NCBI GenBank assembly: GCA_032209605.1
Contig: JASFXZ010000013.1
Span: 10,065,901-10,129,900 of the forward strand
Length of the DNA: 64,000 bases
Source of the DNA: Mactromeris polynyma
Lineage: Eukaryota; Mollusca; Bivalvia; Venerida; Mactridae
Direction: 5' to 3'
The position numbers were made by a program, and so were the translations under genes. This document shows, piece after piece, positions 21,603 to 33,235 of this stretch. The notes below the pieces were generated by a model. The model had not been told where the DNA came from. It saw nothing but the letters and a program-made list of their open reading frames with translations, and made no database searches. Each line of letters opens with the position of its first letter. Position 1 is the first letter of the stretch.

Positions 21603-22491
21603 CCCCGTGTTCACAAAGAATTAGTTTTTGGATCGAGATCAAGGTCAAATATAGTTTATTTTCAAAGTTTGTAAAAATGTTATGCAAAGCTAAATCCTTT
21701 TGAACAATGTGACATACAAATGTATATGATACTTTTGAAAAACTTTAAGTCTTTAAATTCAGATTCAATGTTTATTTAGAAAGAATGGAAATCAATAGGT
21801 TCTGAACGATTTCGGAAAATTGTTCCTAGTTTGGTCTAGATCAGTGCCAGGCATAAGTATAATAAATCAATTTATATTTTCGCCTCTCCGCCTCTGCAGT
21901 TTTTTTATGTCATGAAACAAAAGGACAACCAACACAGTGTACGTTGGAAAGGCCTGGCATGGAATCGTGCCAGACAATTTATTTTAAAACAAAAGGAACT
22001 AAAGCAAAATAAAAACAATGACTAGTAATGACCAAAATATAATTATGTACTTTTGGTAACACATGACATAAAAATGCAAATATAAACTTCTCTGAAACAA
22101 TCACAAGCGCAGCGTTGTTGATCCAGGACAGATGCAATTGAGTGGAAAGATAAATAATCAACCGAAAGGTGTAATTAACCCAAAGGTGATAAGTACCGGA
22201 AAGGTTACAATGAGCCCTCCAGGTCCATAAACTAAAATAAGTATATGATAACAAGCACATTATATCTATACTGAAAATAGCTGTAAACATAAACAACTTT
22301 ATACTGTTACACTATATAAAGTTTATTTTTATCTACAAATGGTTGAGGTTTTTTCCCCCACAATTTTTTAATTAATTGGGATATGAAGGTTTATGAGAAC
22401 AACTGGGAAACATGTTTAATTGCTTCAACAAATTGACAAATATTTTTCTTGATCAACTTGATCCAGATAAGTAGATCCTTTGTGAACATGG
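21603..22491. mobile_element. ~890-bp foldback element with ~50-bp imperfect TIRs
   Basis: The left end CCCCGTGTTCACAAAGAATT … GGATCGAGATCAAGGTCAAA is mirrored at the right by CCATGTTCACAAAGGATCTA … GGATCAAGTTGATCAAG (read on the minus strand). No coding frame for a transposase is present inside, and no clear target duplication was seen. A tRNA-like fragment starts right at its edge. Confidence 0.6.
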
Positions 22492-22545
22492 TTGTAGAGT
22501 ATTCGACTGCTGTCCGTGAGGTTGCAGATTTGAACATCGGGTGAG
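22489..22545 (+). repeat. tRNA-like SINE head remnant
   Basis: TGGTTGTAGAGTATTCGACT followed by a degenerate B box (GATTTGAACATC) resembles the A/B-box spacing of a tRNA-derived SINE. It is too eroded to be a tRNA gene. Confidence 0.4.
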
Positions 22546-23445
22546 GGGTATGCTCTCCGTGATAATTTGGCTATGATAATATACTCCACACCATTAATAA
22601 CTCAACTAAACATTATCCGCGTCAACACGATGAACATTGATTTGTGTCACTAATACAGGTTTTTTTATGGTGCAGCTCAAATATATAGGATGCAACTTTG
22701 GCATTACATTTGCACAACAAAACGTCACTGACCTGATGGCTAAACATATGTACACGTCGTGTTTAATGCTCATTTTTGTCTGTAATCGTAGTCTTTTTTC
22801 TCAGCAAGTAATGCCTAAGAATTGCCTTATTTTCCAGTCGATGGTTCCGTAGTGTGTCGTAAGACGTAAATGGATAGCTGTCGATTCTGTAAAATGTCTA
22901 GTGTATTCCCAACAACTGGAGGAAGGAAATGTGATGTAATGACGTTATAAGCCAAGAATTGTAGTTCAAAGTTGGCAGGCATTTTCACTGACCTACTAAA
23001 CATCACATGAAGAGAATAAGGACGTTATGAAGTAAGTAAGAATATCACTGTTATGCGTTTATTAATTTATTTCTAGCGTCTACACATTGAGTGTTAAAAG
23101 ATTTTTCATCTTTCGATTCTATTTTTAGATTAAAGTATACCATTGTCAGAAACAAGTACTCGATGGTATTCTTTGAAACTAGGACAGTCGATGTCGTCTT
23201 ACGGTGTTGCGTTCTGAATATTAACATAGCATAACCATTATAAAATCAATCAATCAATAAGTCCCAAACACACAGTTGCGCTTGCACAACGTGTTCGTCT
23301 TCTTTAGGTGCAGTAATTAAAAACTAGACAAACAGTTGACGTCACGTCCGTGCGTGAGATTGAAGCCGTGACCGCTTTGTTAATTTTGATTTCTGATATC
23401 AGTATCATGTGCAATGAGTTTAAAACCCCCGTTTGGCCTAATTAA
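22546..23445. other. no feature recognised
   Basis: About 0.9 kb of AT-rich sequence without recognisable gene or repeat. An isolated TGACGTCA occurs near 23338. Confidence 0.5.
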
Positions 23446-23585
23446 TTCTCCTTAGTTGTCCTTCATTGTCGGCCAAGCCATTTATTGGACCCTTGTTCCC
23501 TTGCGTATTTGGCCTTGCACCTCCTCAAATGCCTGATGTTTTATGGAATGTTGTTTCCCGGGCGATATGTGTGGGGAGGCATTTT
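23446..23585 (-). repeat. interspersed repeat R2, copy 3
   Basis: The minus strand carries R2 from CTCCCCACACATATCGCCCG to the GGCCGACAATGAAGGACAAC block. The first ~50 bp of R2 are missing. Confidence 0.78.
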
Positions 23586-24984
23586 CCCTTTAGCAATTTA
23601 TTCTCAATTTTGGTAAAATGTGCTTCATTTCGATTAATTAATATATAATTAGACAGTTTATCACCACGGCTGATTAGTCATGGTAGTTTCGCAGACGAAT
23701 TAAAACCGTAACAAATTAATTCAGCCTTGCTTCGAGTCTCATCAAATTATCGGCTAAGCATCATATAAAAAATGTCGTGTTGGTAATTAACACAGTAGGA
23801 TGTCTGTCCAGTTAGATCATGGTGACATATCTGTTTTATTGAACATGACCATACTTCTTATGATTGTGTTCATTGGGTCCACACTGTGATGGAGGTTGAC
23901 CACAACTGTGCAAATTTAGCAACAAACTCAATGGCCAAGATCTACCACGTTAAAGCTTATTAACGCTGGACAAATTATGGTTAAAAAAAAATGTAGTTCA
24001 TGCTCGCCTTCTAAATTGTTAATCCATACCCTATATTCTATGCTCGGACAACTAGTCTCCCATGTCGGAAAAGATAAATTTAGTATATACACTAGTCGGG
24101 GACAACTGTTTTTAAAGAACATTTCTAGAGCCGTGGTTAACAAATCCAACTCCCACTGACATTTTAAGTAATGCTAGGTTAAGGAATAAACGAATTAAGT
24201 GTTTTATGTAGATAAAGAATGGACGCGTGCTTGTGAAACTTGGCCGTAATGTTTGAAATTAGTTTCTTAACGTGCTGCTATGTGTAAATCTTTAACGGGA
24301 ATGCCCTACGGCACTACATCACTCCTGTTAATCCGGTTCTGCCGGAAATCAGACGTGCCCTTTATCATTAACATGGAACATGGATCATAGGGAGATAATG
24401 TCTTTAAATCGTGTTTATAGGGCACAGCAAAAGAAGAAATTGCTTAACTTCTGAGACAATTACAATTTATTGCAGAATACCAATGCAAATGTTAGTCGTT
24501 CCATAAATTCAACACTTCAAATTGAAATATACACGCCTGTGGCAAAGGAAGGTGCAATAACGATAATAATTTGTAACCTAAGATATCATTTGGATGTTTT
24601 ATATACGCTTCCCACCCTCGAAAGTTGCGTTAGTATCTCGTATTTGTTTAAAACGAGCTGTAAAAGATTTTACAGCTATAAATTTGCATATTTCATGACG
24701 CGACACAATGTTTTGTATATTTTATGTATTTCCTGCAAGAAATGTGGCTACCAGTCACATACACAGTCTACGTCATGTATAGACTGATCCAGCTATTAGG
24801 GTTGTTGAGGAAGACCCCATTTAGACACATGCCCTGTGTTCAGTAAAGGTGTTTGCGGCTAACGTTACGTAACGTTTGCAATTTGGTTCCCTGTGTGCAG
24901 TGTATGTGATACGGTGGATCAGGGAAACAAAACAAAACAGTTTCGGTACGTTCGCAAATGTTAGCCGTAACAGAACGCAGGGCT
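23586..24984. other. no gene recognised
   Basis: About 1.4 kb. Open frames on both strands at 23928-24159 overlap each other almost fully and neither shows a known family. A third frame reads plausibly as protein for about 25 codons near 24130-24205 but is broken upstream. I do not call a gene. Confidence 0.45.
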
Positions 24985-25130
24985 GGGTAGAACCGTCGAC
25001 ATTCAGTTAGCCAGCTGGATGGCTGCCTCGCTTACAAATTGTATTAAGTGGTAAGGACTCGAACTTGAATGGATGAGGGGCCAGTGCTTTGAAGTCAGCG
25101 ACCATCAGCACTCTACCAGAGAGGCCCCGT
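24985..25130 (-). mobile_element. tRNA-derived SINE (SINE-2), copy 2
   Basis: The minus strand starts CGGGGCCTCTCTGGTAGAGT (A box region), then GCTGACTTCAAAGCACTGGC, a B box of form AAGTTCGAGTCC, and a body ending GAATGTCGACGGTTCTACCC. It corresponds block by block to 5040-5195. Confidence 0.7.
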
Positions 25131-26102
25131 TTTCATGTATTTAAATCATTATTGTTGCAGTTCCTTCTATGACAATAAAATTGTTCTACATGATTAAATA
25201 TTTATAAAAGTTTTGAAAATTGCAGGGAAATATTTGTGTACCAAAACCGGAAAGACAACCGGACACTGTACATACTATTTTCGAGAGCTAACCGATTATA
25301 CTGATTGAACATAACAATTGTTCGAGACGTAATTTTAAAACTCATAAAGGCACTTATTTAACAATAAGGTGGATCACCAGTTTTTCCTACCAAAATACAA
25401 CATTGTAATGGTAACCTTACATATCGAACAGAATCCGATTTACAAATACAATAACATGTCTGACTTATAAATGAATTATAATACTGTACTAAGTGTACTC
25501 CCAATGCAAAAAAACGCATGTCATAATAGATACAAACAACTTTGTCCAACTTAAAAGGGGATTGTCCACAGAATCTAACGCTATTTTAATACTTCCGCTC
25601 AAAATCATTGTAAAGCAGGGATGCAAACAGCGTTTAATTTCAGGTTCAGTCAAACTTAAATACTGTTGTTATTCATTGTAATTCGAGAACTATAACGCTA
25701 CAATTACATTGTTGTTTGTATCGCAACATTCGAGAGAACACATATGACAACAGCGTTCAACCAAATGTATTTAATAATGTAACAGTATGGTTGTAAACAC
25801 ACCATGATATAACATTTAAAACAAAGCGAAACAAAAGAGTCACGTTGGTTTTGCGTCTGTATCCCATCGGGTTGGACTCGAAGTATAATCAGATTCTTAG
25901 TAGGCATACTGCGTATTTATCCAACGAGAACCAATTGGTTTGCTCGCTGTGTAAGAATTGAACATATGACCCTTTAACTGCAACATGTGCTGGAGCGAAA
26001 TGAACTTTTAGTCAGGATGTGAAATAATGATGTGATACAAATATGCTAATTTATATTATAAATGAATGGTTTTAGCGCAAATCATTCACGTTCGTATACA
26101 CT
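25131..26102. other. no feature recognised
   Basis: About 1 kb of AT-rich sequence; short frames only, no repeat found. Confidence 0.5.
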
Positions 26103-26269
26103 CAGTAAAACCTAAATTACAAACCACCTAAATAATAAGACCACCTCGAAATTGATAACACAATTTTCAAGTCCATTTTCACTGTTTTGAACCTCGATAT
26201 TAAGGTCAACTCAATATTAAGACCAATTTTCAATGGTCCAAAGGGTGGCTGATTACTGAGGTTGTACTG
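26103..26269. mobile_element. Tig-2 MITE, copy 2
   Basis: 167-bp element from CAGTAAAACCTAAATTACAA to …ACTGAGGTTGTACTG, followed by TA. The interior alternates AATAATAAGACCACCTC-type blocks in both orientations. TIR and TA target indicate a Tc1/mariner-class MITE. Confidence 0.82.
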
Positions 26270-26298
26270 TATATATTTCACACCATTCAAGACAACTA

Positions 26299-26473
26299 CA
26301 GTAAAACCTCACATAAAGTTCACCTCAATAATAAGACCACCTCAAAATTAAGAGCACCATTTTCTTCAATGTTTGCTGATGTGCTCTTTATTCAACCTCA
26401 ATATTAAAACCAACTCGAAATCAAGACCAGTTTCAAGGGTTTCAATGGTGGTCTTATTATTGAGGTTTTACTG
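26299..26473. mobile_element. Tig-2 MITE, copy 3
   Basis: 175-bp element from TA-CAGTAAAACCTCACATAAAG to …TTATTGAGGTTTTACTG. It is only 29 bp from copy 2, so two related insertions stand almost back to back. The right-hand TA is mutated to AT. Confidence 0.85.
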
Positions 26474-26775
26474 ATTTTTCCTTCGGCTTCATTTTGTACC
26501 TTATGTAAAGTATTCTATTGTTACCAATACGTAAATCATTGTTTAATATGTTGTTTCATTTTAAATATCGAATAATTTTTTTTTCCTTATTGATTTTAAA
26601 CTTGGATTTTTTTGTGTGAATTGACACACAATTATTTCGGTATATTGTCAACTTACTTACGTGAACACTGATATTTACGTTTTTAATATAGTGCGTGTAT
26701 GAATATGCCTAAACTATTGGTACGTAATGCGGTTTATTCTATATAAGGCATCAGTTCAGGGAAATTCAACATTAT

Positions 26776-26925
26776 CTACATGTTTGTCTGCATCGAATTC
26801 TCAATACTTAAAGGGATCTCTGTCATACATTTCACAAAGACTATACATACTGCATTCACTTTGGCGGCCATTTTGGAACTACTTTTCCCAACGCCACTTC
26901 CGATGTCTGTTTCCGAACTGTACGG
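26776..26925 (-). promoter_or_regulatory. candidate TATA-less promoter and start codon, minus strand
   Basis: Within 40 bp, read on the minus strand, lie an exact ETS/GABP core CGGAAGTG (26902-26895), a TGGGAAAAGTAGTT block resembling the ZNF143/Staf element (26890-26877), and AAAATGGCCGCC (26874-26863). The last matches both the YY1 site and a strong translation start (ATG at 26871-26869). These three commonly co-occur at housekeeping promoters. The frame from this ATG is only 31 codons, but a GTATGT donor-like site follows after seven codons, so it could be a short first coding exon of a gene toward lower coordinates. No later exon was identified. Confidence 0.3.
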
Positions 26926-26935
26926 AAATTGCCGA

Positions 26936-28264
26936 GACAAACACTCCATTAATATAACATTTCCAATAACGATTGTGCTTCTTAACTCATATAATGTTTT
27001 GAACAAGTTAGTGATATATTTTTTTCGCTGCCATCCAATGCTTTGATTCAGTCCTTGCATTATCTTCACGTTTTGTGAAATTAATACACAGTACATGTAT
27101 TTAAATTAGTCCATTACACTTCGACAATCAATTTCGCTTAACTAGTATAATTAGTTTATATAATGAAGTTAATTAACTTAAAATATTGGATACGGCTTTT
27201 ACATAGATTTTCTTGGAATTACCTCCGTCGTTTCGATTCGCATTACAACAAATGAAGTTGTCCACAGGATTGACCACATAATTGAAACGGGATTGTTTTA
27301 CGTCATTTCGTGAATATTATAGTAATAAAAATGTCTAGTATTGGTTGTATGAATAATATGGCCTACTTTCTAGAATTTCAGCTGTAGTCGACTATTTCCT
27401 TGTCTAGCGCGGCGCTGTACAGCAATACCGAGGCGTTTGTCCATACAAATTGGAACACGTAAATGTCATTGCTTATTTTCAATCTCAAACAATGAGGCAC
27501 TACCTAGTTAAAATTCTTCAAATGCCACGAAAACATTTTTGCCTTCAATTAAGTGTTAGTAATCATCCAGGAGCACGCTTGGTATTTGATGATAATGCCA
27601 CGCCTAATTGAATCAATGCTAAGCGTCCTTGGGCGGGCAGGTTTTCGATTGCCTGTTACAGAGAAATCTCTCTAGAGCGGCCCTCTCTTGAGCAACAACA
27701 TGTCTTCAACAATACTATAAATTTTCAGAATAATTAATAGTACATATTTACTATCAATTAAACCAATCTAAATGAAAATAGCTTCAACAGCCAGAAATTG
27801 CGTTTCCTACAGGGCCTTGTTCTCGCACTATGAACATATTTTTATTCTAACAAATTTTTGAACGTTTCAAACAAATAAAATCAACAAGCGCGTTAGTATT
27901 CTAAAATGTATTTATGCTAATTATTATGTTTTACTGAAGAAATAATGTACAATTTAAAAAAAACATTGTTGAAAATAAAGAGTTTGAAAATCATTCGTAC
28001 ATTTTCGTTTTCATTTTACATGTATGTGCATTTTGCACAATGAAAAAGAGGCATTGTCTTATGTATTTGGCGATACATGTAGCAGCCTATTTTCTCCCTT
28101 TTAACAGAGAGGGTAAACTTTGGAATAGCGTATAAAGTTCTTTTTTAAAATATAATGGGTTCAAAGTATATATACTTGCATCAGAGATGTGGATAGTCTT
28201 TTCCTATCTTTTAAAACTTTACTTATTTTACAACGATTGTGAAACAAGTTCTTATACTAATCAC
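26936..28264. other. no feature recognised
   Basis: About 1.3 kb of AT-rich sequence with short chance frames only. No dispersed repeat was found. Confidence 0.5.
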
Positions 28265-28385
28265 TCTCGATGACTGCTACCTGGGTTACTAACCAGTGCT
28301 CGCGCCTTTTTGATGGACTCAGATGTTCGGGTACAAGCTCCGCCCATCGGGGCTTGAACTCACGATCTTCAGACGTTTTCTCATT
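28265..28385 (-). repeat. tRNA-like SINE (SINE-3) fragment
   Basis: The minus strand shows a B-box-like GTGAGTTCAAGCCCC, then a segment ending GTAGCAGTCATCGAGAG. That end is shared with 61765-61830 (GAGGCAGTCATCGAGAGTGG), which indicates a dispersed element. The head is incomplete. Confidence 0.45.
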
Positions 28386-29098
28386 ATGTTCAAGACTTGA
28401 ATAACTAAAATAAGTGCTCTTAAAACTAGGTTAACTTCTATTTACGGACAAGTAACAAGGTCATACGTATTGTCTAAGAACACCCAACGGTATGCTGTAT
28501 ATCTTAAGTGCTATGCTAATTTGTGGTTTGTCAAATTATTATTCTGCACAGTGCCAAGCTGTTTTTTTTATTTCTTTGTTGTGTTGGCCACATTTCTCGT
28601 TGTCTGTTTTACATTTTTTGAGGATAAACTATTCAGTCAGACATAATCGATCCTTAGTAATATTGAGAGCATGCTGTTATAAATTCATATTATATTGTAC
28701 ATTGCAACATCTGTAAAAGGGCTTCTCCATGAGCAATTAACCTTTCACCAACAAAATGTGCATTTATTCGTAGTAAAATAACATCACACACATTGTTGGT
28801 CTCCCTTCAGCAACAACCTCTCAACACCAAGCGAAATTTGCACTACTCAAAAAGGTATAGCGCTTGAGATATTGCAATGAAAACAATGAGAAAACATGAT
28901 GAATGACCCAGACATTATAATGATATTATTATTCATAACACTAAGTCTATTGCTATGTATATTGGCAATTGATCCTAAGCCGACTTTATAAATTGTTAGA
29001 TTACGTCGGGTTTTGCGCCGTTTTTTTAAAAACTTTTCAGTCCTTAACGGCGGCTAATTGACCTCATCAATATTCTTGGAATTAATTATCAACCAGTT
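28386..29098. other. no feature recognised
   Basis: AT-rich sequence without recognisable gene or repeat. Confidence 0.5.
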
Positions 29099-29160
29099 CT
29101 AAAGTGCCAGACTGGTGCTCTACCAAATAAGCTAGCCGGGCATGCTCTGACTTTATGAGT
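29099..29160 (-). repeat. tRNA-like SINE head remnant
   Basis: Minus-strand GCCCGGCTAGCTTATTTGGTAGAGCACC closely resembles the 5' half and A box of a tRNA-derived SINE, but no matching B box follows. Confidence 0.45.
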
Positions 29161-29350
29161 GACCCCGTTCTGTTTATTACAAGTCGGAGTGGTTTTCTTT
29201 CTTAAACGATGTCGTATTGTTTGAACGTCAAATTGTGGTGGACCCGATTATCAGTAATTTGAATGCACAGCACCTTAGACAGATTTAGTATGTAAATCCA
29301 TGATACTACAAGCAGCAAAACAAGCAAAATAATTCATATCTTGAAAGAAG

Positions 29351-29645
29351 AGGGTCGGCGCAATTTGAAGGTTAAAGATTAGTTGTGCAACATAAAACAA
29401 TGCCGAGTTGTTACGATTGCTGGTCACTCTAGACCCAAAATGGATTTCGGTCAATTCACCGAAATTCAGTGGATGTTGGTAAGGTAACGTACCCTTAATC
29501 GAACGGTTAACCAATCCGCGTCAAGGTTACAAACGTTGTTATTTAGAAGTGAAATTGCCTTGGTGGTTAACGTAATATTTGATTGGTTTACACAACACTT
29601 ATTTGCAAATAACTAAACCATGTTAGTACGGCTACGCCGAAAAAC
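29351..29645 (+). repeat. interspersed repeat R3, copy 3 (full length)
   Basis: The reference full-length copy: GGGTCGGCGCAATTTGAAGG at the start, CCGAGTTGTTACGATTGCTG, TTCACCGAAATTCAGTGGAT, AACCAATCCGCGTCAAGG, GCCTTGGTGGTTAACG, and CGGCTACGCCGAAAAAC at the end. An open frame on the minus strand is incidental. Confidence 0.88.
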
Positions 29646-29689
29646 TAAGCGTTGCAGTAGTTGCCGTCATCATGCGACACTTATTTTAG

Positions 29690-29992
29690 TAAAAGATGTA
29701 TCTGGCTCATCTGAACGTAAAATGTTTGAATTGACTTCCTCCAGTATTGTTGTTACATTGGCTAAACATCTCAAAGAAGAACCACTGCAATGTATAGCTG
29801 ATGGAAAATATTTTTTTTACCATATTACCAACGGAAACAACTTTTAAAGTAGCCTGATTTTATGATGTACAAACATCTTTCTTTAACAAGTACGGATCAA
29901 GACATTATGCGTTCATTCTTTGTTAATGGATGTTTTCACTATGGGAAAAAAATATTTTTATGAATGAAGAAAAGGTGAGCATAATATTACTA
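29690..29992 (+). repeat. interspersed repeat R1, copy 4
   Basis: Full-length but slightly shortened R1, 45 bp after an R3 copy. It ends GAGCATAATATTACT. Confidence 0.85.
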
Positions 29993-30203
29993 AAATAAAT
30001 GTCATATCACTTATTGACAACGCATTTTGTGGAACATCATGCAACCAATGCGATTTGAACATTACGCGGCAATTGTGCTATTCACATACATATTACGAAT
30101 TCTGCGAGTTAACGAATATTTATCCACGACTGATTCTCGTTCAATACAATGTATGTATTTCAATTTAAATTAGAATATTTGCCATAAATATCTATATTGT
30201 TAG

Positions 30204-30325
30204 TAAGATGGTTCCCCCGAGAGCTCACGAAATGCCGTGCCGAATCGCTATCATTGAGAAATTGTTAAACGAAAATTTATACTTTGGAGACATAATGTTT
30301 GTAGTGGTTTTGAAAATCCTTACAT
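30204..30325 (+). pseudogene. exon-like block 1 of C3
   Basis: After an acceptor-like TATTGTTAG, a frame reads about 40 codons including AIIEKLLNENLYFGDIMFVV. C2 gives SVIGKLLNDFLFGDEMFIVS in the corresponding frame, and C1 gives VIGKLLNEYLY then, after a 1-bp shift, FGDTKFIVS. Conserved reading across copies that differ strongly in DNA suggests an ancestral exon. The protein family is not recognised. The copy-3 frame ends in a stop soon after. Confidence 0.4.
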
Positions 30326-30871
30326 AGACGTAAATATTATACGACTGAAGGAATATGTCATTTACAATCATTATTAGGCTGGAACGGAAAGAAAGAATCT
30401 CACTTTATGATGAAAATCTAGATGGTTGTCTTTGACCTAAAAACTTTCATTCTTTGTTAAATGTATGACCCCTGTTGTATCTGACAACGGACTAGTGTCT
30501 TTCAGGGCGTTCTCATTCAACCAATCAAATATTGTTAATCATTTCAGTAATTGCAAACATCGAACTTGTTCTAATTTTGAAATCACATCTTTAAGAGAAA
30601 ACACGTACAGATCACATCATTTTCTGGTAATGTAAAACAATGTCTAACACCACCGCAAAACACAACCATACTGTTCTGTTCTCTCAGATGAGTTGAGCTT
30701 TGTCATCTAATAAGATGACAAAGTTCAAATCATCAAGGTATTTGAATACAGATTATTTAAATGATCAGTTTATGCTGCTGCTGCGATTTCGATATTGATA
30801 TGAATAGAAGTTTATTGATGTATTTTAGTCAGGTTTAATCGTTTTATGCACTTTTGATACAAATCACTACT

Positions 30872-31236
30872 GTCGCGAAACCTAGCTACCTATTCAAAAA
30901 AAATCAAACTCATAACGAAAAAACAAATATCCTCAAATAGTTAGTGATGCATAATTTTAGATATTTTAATGAAAGAAACATCATCAAAACAAAACAAAAT
31001 GGTTTATTTCAAAACTAGATCTATACAAGAATAAATCTAATTTAAAACTGACTTGTTTTCACACAAATTGACTAGTTTTCACACAATAATCACATCGTTA
31101 TCGGATCTCAACTAAAATTGCCGTTGTCGAATCATGGACATCGAAAATATTTGAGAATTGTTAGCTTAGAAAAAATGTTGTTTTTTTGGTTCGAGGAGCG
31201 CAACACCTAGACGCACGCGGACGCTTAACGAAATTC
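30872..31236 (-). mobile_element. Harbinger-like MITE, truncated copy
   Basis: Inverse of the interior of 17487-17908, including CGACAACGGCAATTTTAGTT-type and AAACAAACATCAT-type blocks. Both terminal GGCCATGCC motifs are missing, so the ends have been lost. Confidence 0.8.
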
Positions 31237-31528
31237 CAATTTGTTTTGAATCGACAGAAAGAGGTGATGCGATTGTTACAGGTCTGACATTCAAATGGAA
31301 TAGCTTTAACTGTGAGTGACGTAGATACACTGATGGGGTAATTTGGGAATGGAATTGAATCGCAGTTGGCCTTGTCTTTTACAGTCTGAATGTAATTTTT
31401 GTTTGTTCTATTATTCATAAATATACTGTATAGGTTTAAATGTAAAATGACACCAACAGATGTTTCGAAATAAGTGGTGATAGTTAGAAACTCCAAAAGC
31501 TCATAAAAGAATATTTTTTAAATATAAA
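31237..31528 (-). repeat. repeat R4B, copy 2
   Basis: Reverse complement of 17912-18200. In the first copy the Harbinger-like sequence precedes R4B, whereas here it follows it on the same strand. The two segments have therefore been rearranged or inserted independently. Confidence 0.82.
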
Positions 31529-31529
31529 C

Positions 31530-32122
31530 GGATACGGACACTCAGCACTTTTTATCACAAAATGTACTCATATGAGTCAAATAGTGACTAATATGTAATG
31601 TGAAAACGTATACTTATGTAACTGAGTATTCAGTGTGGCCCATTTTCGTTGAGATTTGAGTGTGAGTTATGGGAGTAAATATTAGGTCTGAGTGTGGCGT
31701 GTGGCACTATAATCCATAATTATTCCCATATCTCATTTTCACACTATAATCCATAATTATTCCCATATCTCATTTTCACACTATAATCCATAATTATTCC
31801 CATATCTCATTTTCACACTATAATCCATAATTATTCCCATATCTCATTTTCACACTAAAATCCAATAATTACTCCCATATCTCATTTTCACACTAAAATC
31901 CAATAATTACTCCCATATCTCATTTTCACACTAAAATCCAATAATTACTCCCATATCTCATTTTCATACTGAAATCCCAAAGACATTGGACCCGAAAAAA
32001 TATTCAGCACTCATTTGGCATTTGCATGAATTTTCAACACTCAAACATTTATTAACTCTTATTAGTCTGATAGTGGATTTTTTTAGTAAATTGTGAAAAT
32101 TGAGTGCTGAGAGTAAGTATCC
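31530..32122. mobile_element. TIR-like element with a 37-bp minisatellite core
   Basis: The left end GGATACGGACACTCAGCACT is mirrored at the right by GGATACTTACTCTCAGCACT (minus strand), followed on both by TCACAA. Inside is a 37-bp array. A single inverse-oriented relative of the array unit (GAGTTATGGGAGTAAATATTAGG) lies left of the array. No target duplication is evident. It is the second element in the window combining TIRs with a tandem core. Confidence 0.6.
31705..31978. repeat. 37-bp minisatellite, ~7.4 copies
   Basis: Units contain CACTATAATCCATAATTATT and CCCATATCTCATTTTCA. The first four are near-identical. The next three carry CACTAAAATCC and an extra A, and the last is broken. Confidence 0.95.
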
Positions 32123-32798
32123 TCAATTATCCTGGGGCCTGATCTATCTTCATTGCAGAAGGGAAAGAGAAGAACTTACATTTTGTGTGTTACTGTTTCT
32201 GTAGCTACAAATACATCTACACTGTCTCTATTAATTAATGTTTCCATCTGAACATGTAAAATTACATTTATTTTGGGAAATATCAATGTCGACCGTTTAA
32301 TAAATTATTCGTTGAAACGCCAGACAATTTGTAAACCAGCTTACAAAGACATAATAAAAGAGACATCGTGTGGACACAATATATGTTCAAACCGTTAAGA
32401 TTGAAGGGCGACCTTCACCTTAAGCCATTGTGGATGGAACATATGTTCAGCACATCGTCCCAACTTAGTGCAGATAAAGGCCAACTTGTATGAACCCCAA
32501 TGGAAAAAATTGTCTACTCTTTTTTTGCTATCCTATTTGTTGATGTGTATGGCATGGATATTATGCACATGTCATGATTATTATTTTAATATGATTGCAT
32601 GTTTAATTATCCATGTATCATGTACTCCACTACCGAAATAAATATTATGTTGATATTATTATTATCATTATTAAATACTCCTTATCATTTTGAGTGATAT
32701 TGGTAGAGCACCTTATTCAAGGAATAAATCTTTAACCTAGACATACGACCTAAATTTAGACCTGTCGAGGGTTAAACATGTATTCTGCATACCGTACT

Positions 32799-33146
32799 TA
32801 AAGATGTATCTGGCTCATCTGAACATACAATGTTTGATTTGGCTTTATCCAGTATTGTTGCTACATTGTATAAAAGAAATCTCCAAAAAGAACCATTGCA
32901 ATGTATAACCGATTGAAAAAAATGTTTTTATCATATTTCTAACAGTAAAAATCTGTAAAATAGCCTGAATGTTAAAAAAGCTGAAAGTTTTGTTTAAATT
33001 GTACGATGTTCAAACATCTTTATTCAACAAATATGGATTAATACATTATGAGTTCATTCTTTGTTAATGCATGTGTGTTGATGTTTGAACTGTAGGAAAA
33101 TATTAGTCATGCAAATGAACACAAAAATGAGCATAGTATTACTTTA
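32799..33146 (+). repeat. interspersed repeat R1, copy 5
   Basis: Full-length R1 from TTAAAGATGTATCTGGCTCA to GAGCATAGTATTACT, inserted between blocks 1 and 2 of C3. Confidence 0.87.
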
Positions 33147-33235
33147 TTAGGTGAAGGAATTGTTCCAAGTTTGATGAAAATGATGCAATGGTGCGAAACC
33201 ATTTGCGACGGACGGATGAACATCCGTGCAAATAC

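Noticed and set aside
23928..24159. Coding exon on either strand
   Set aside because: Both strands are open over the same bases and no family is recognisable. A third frame reads well for ~25 codons only and is broken upstream.
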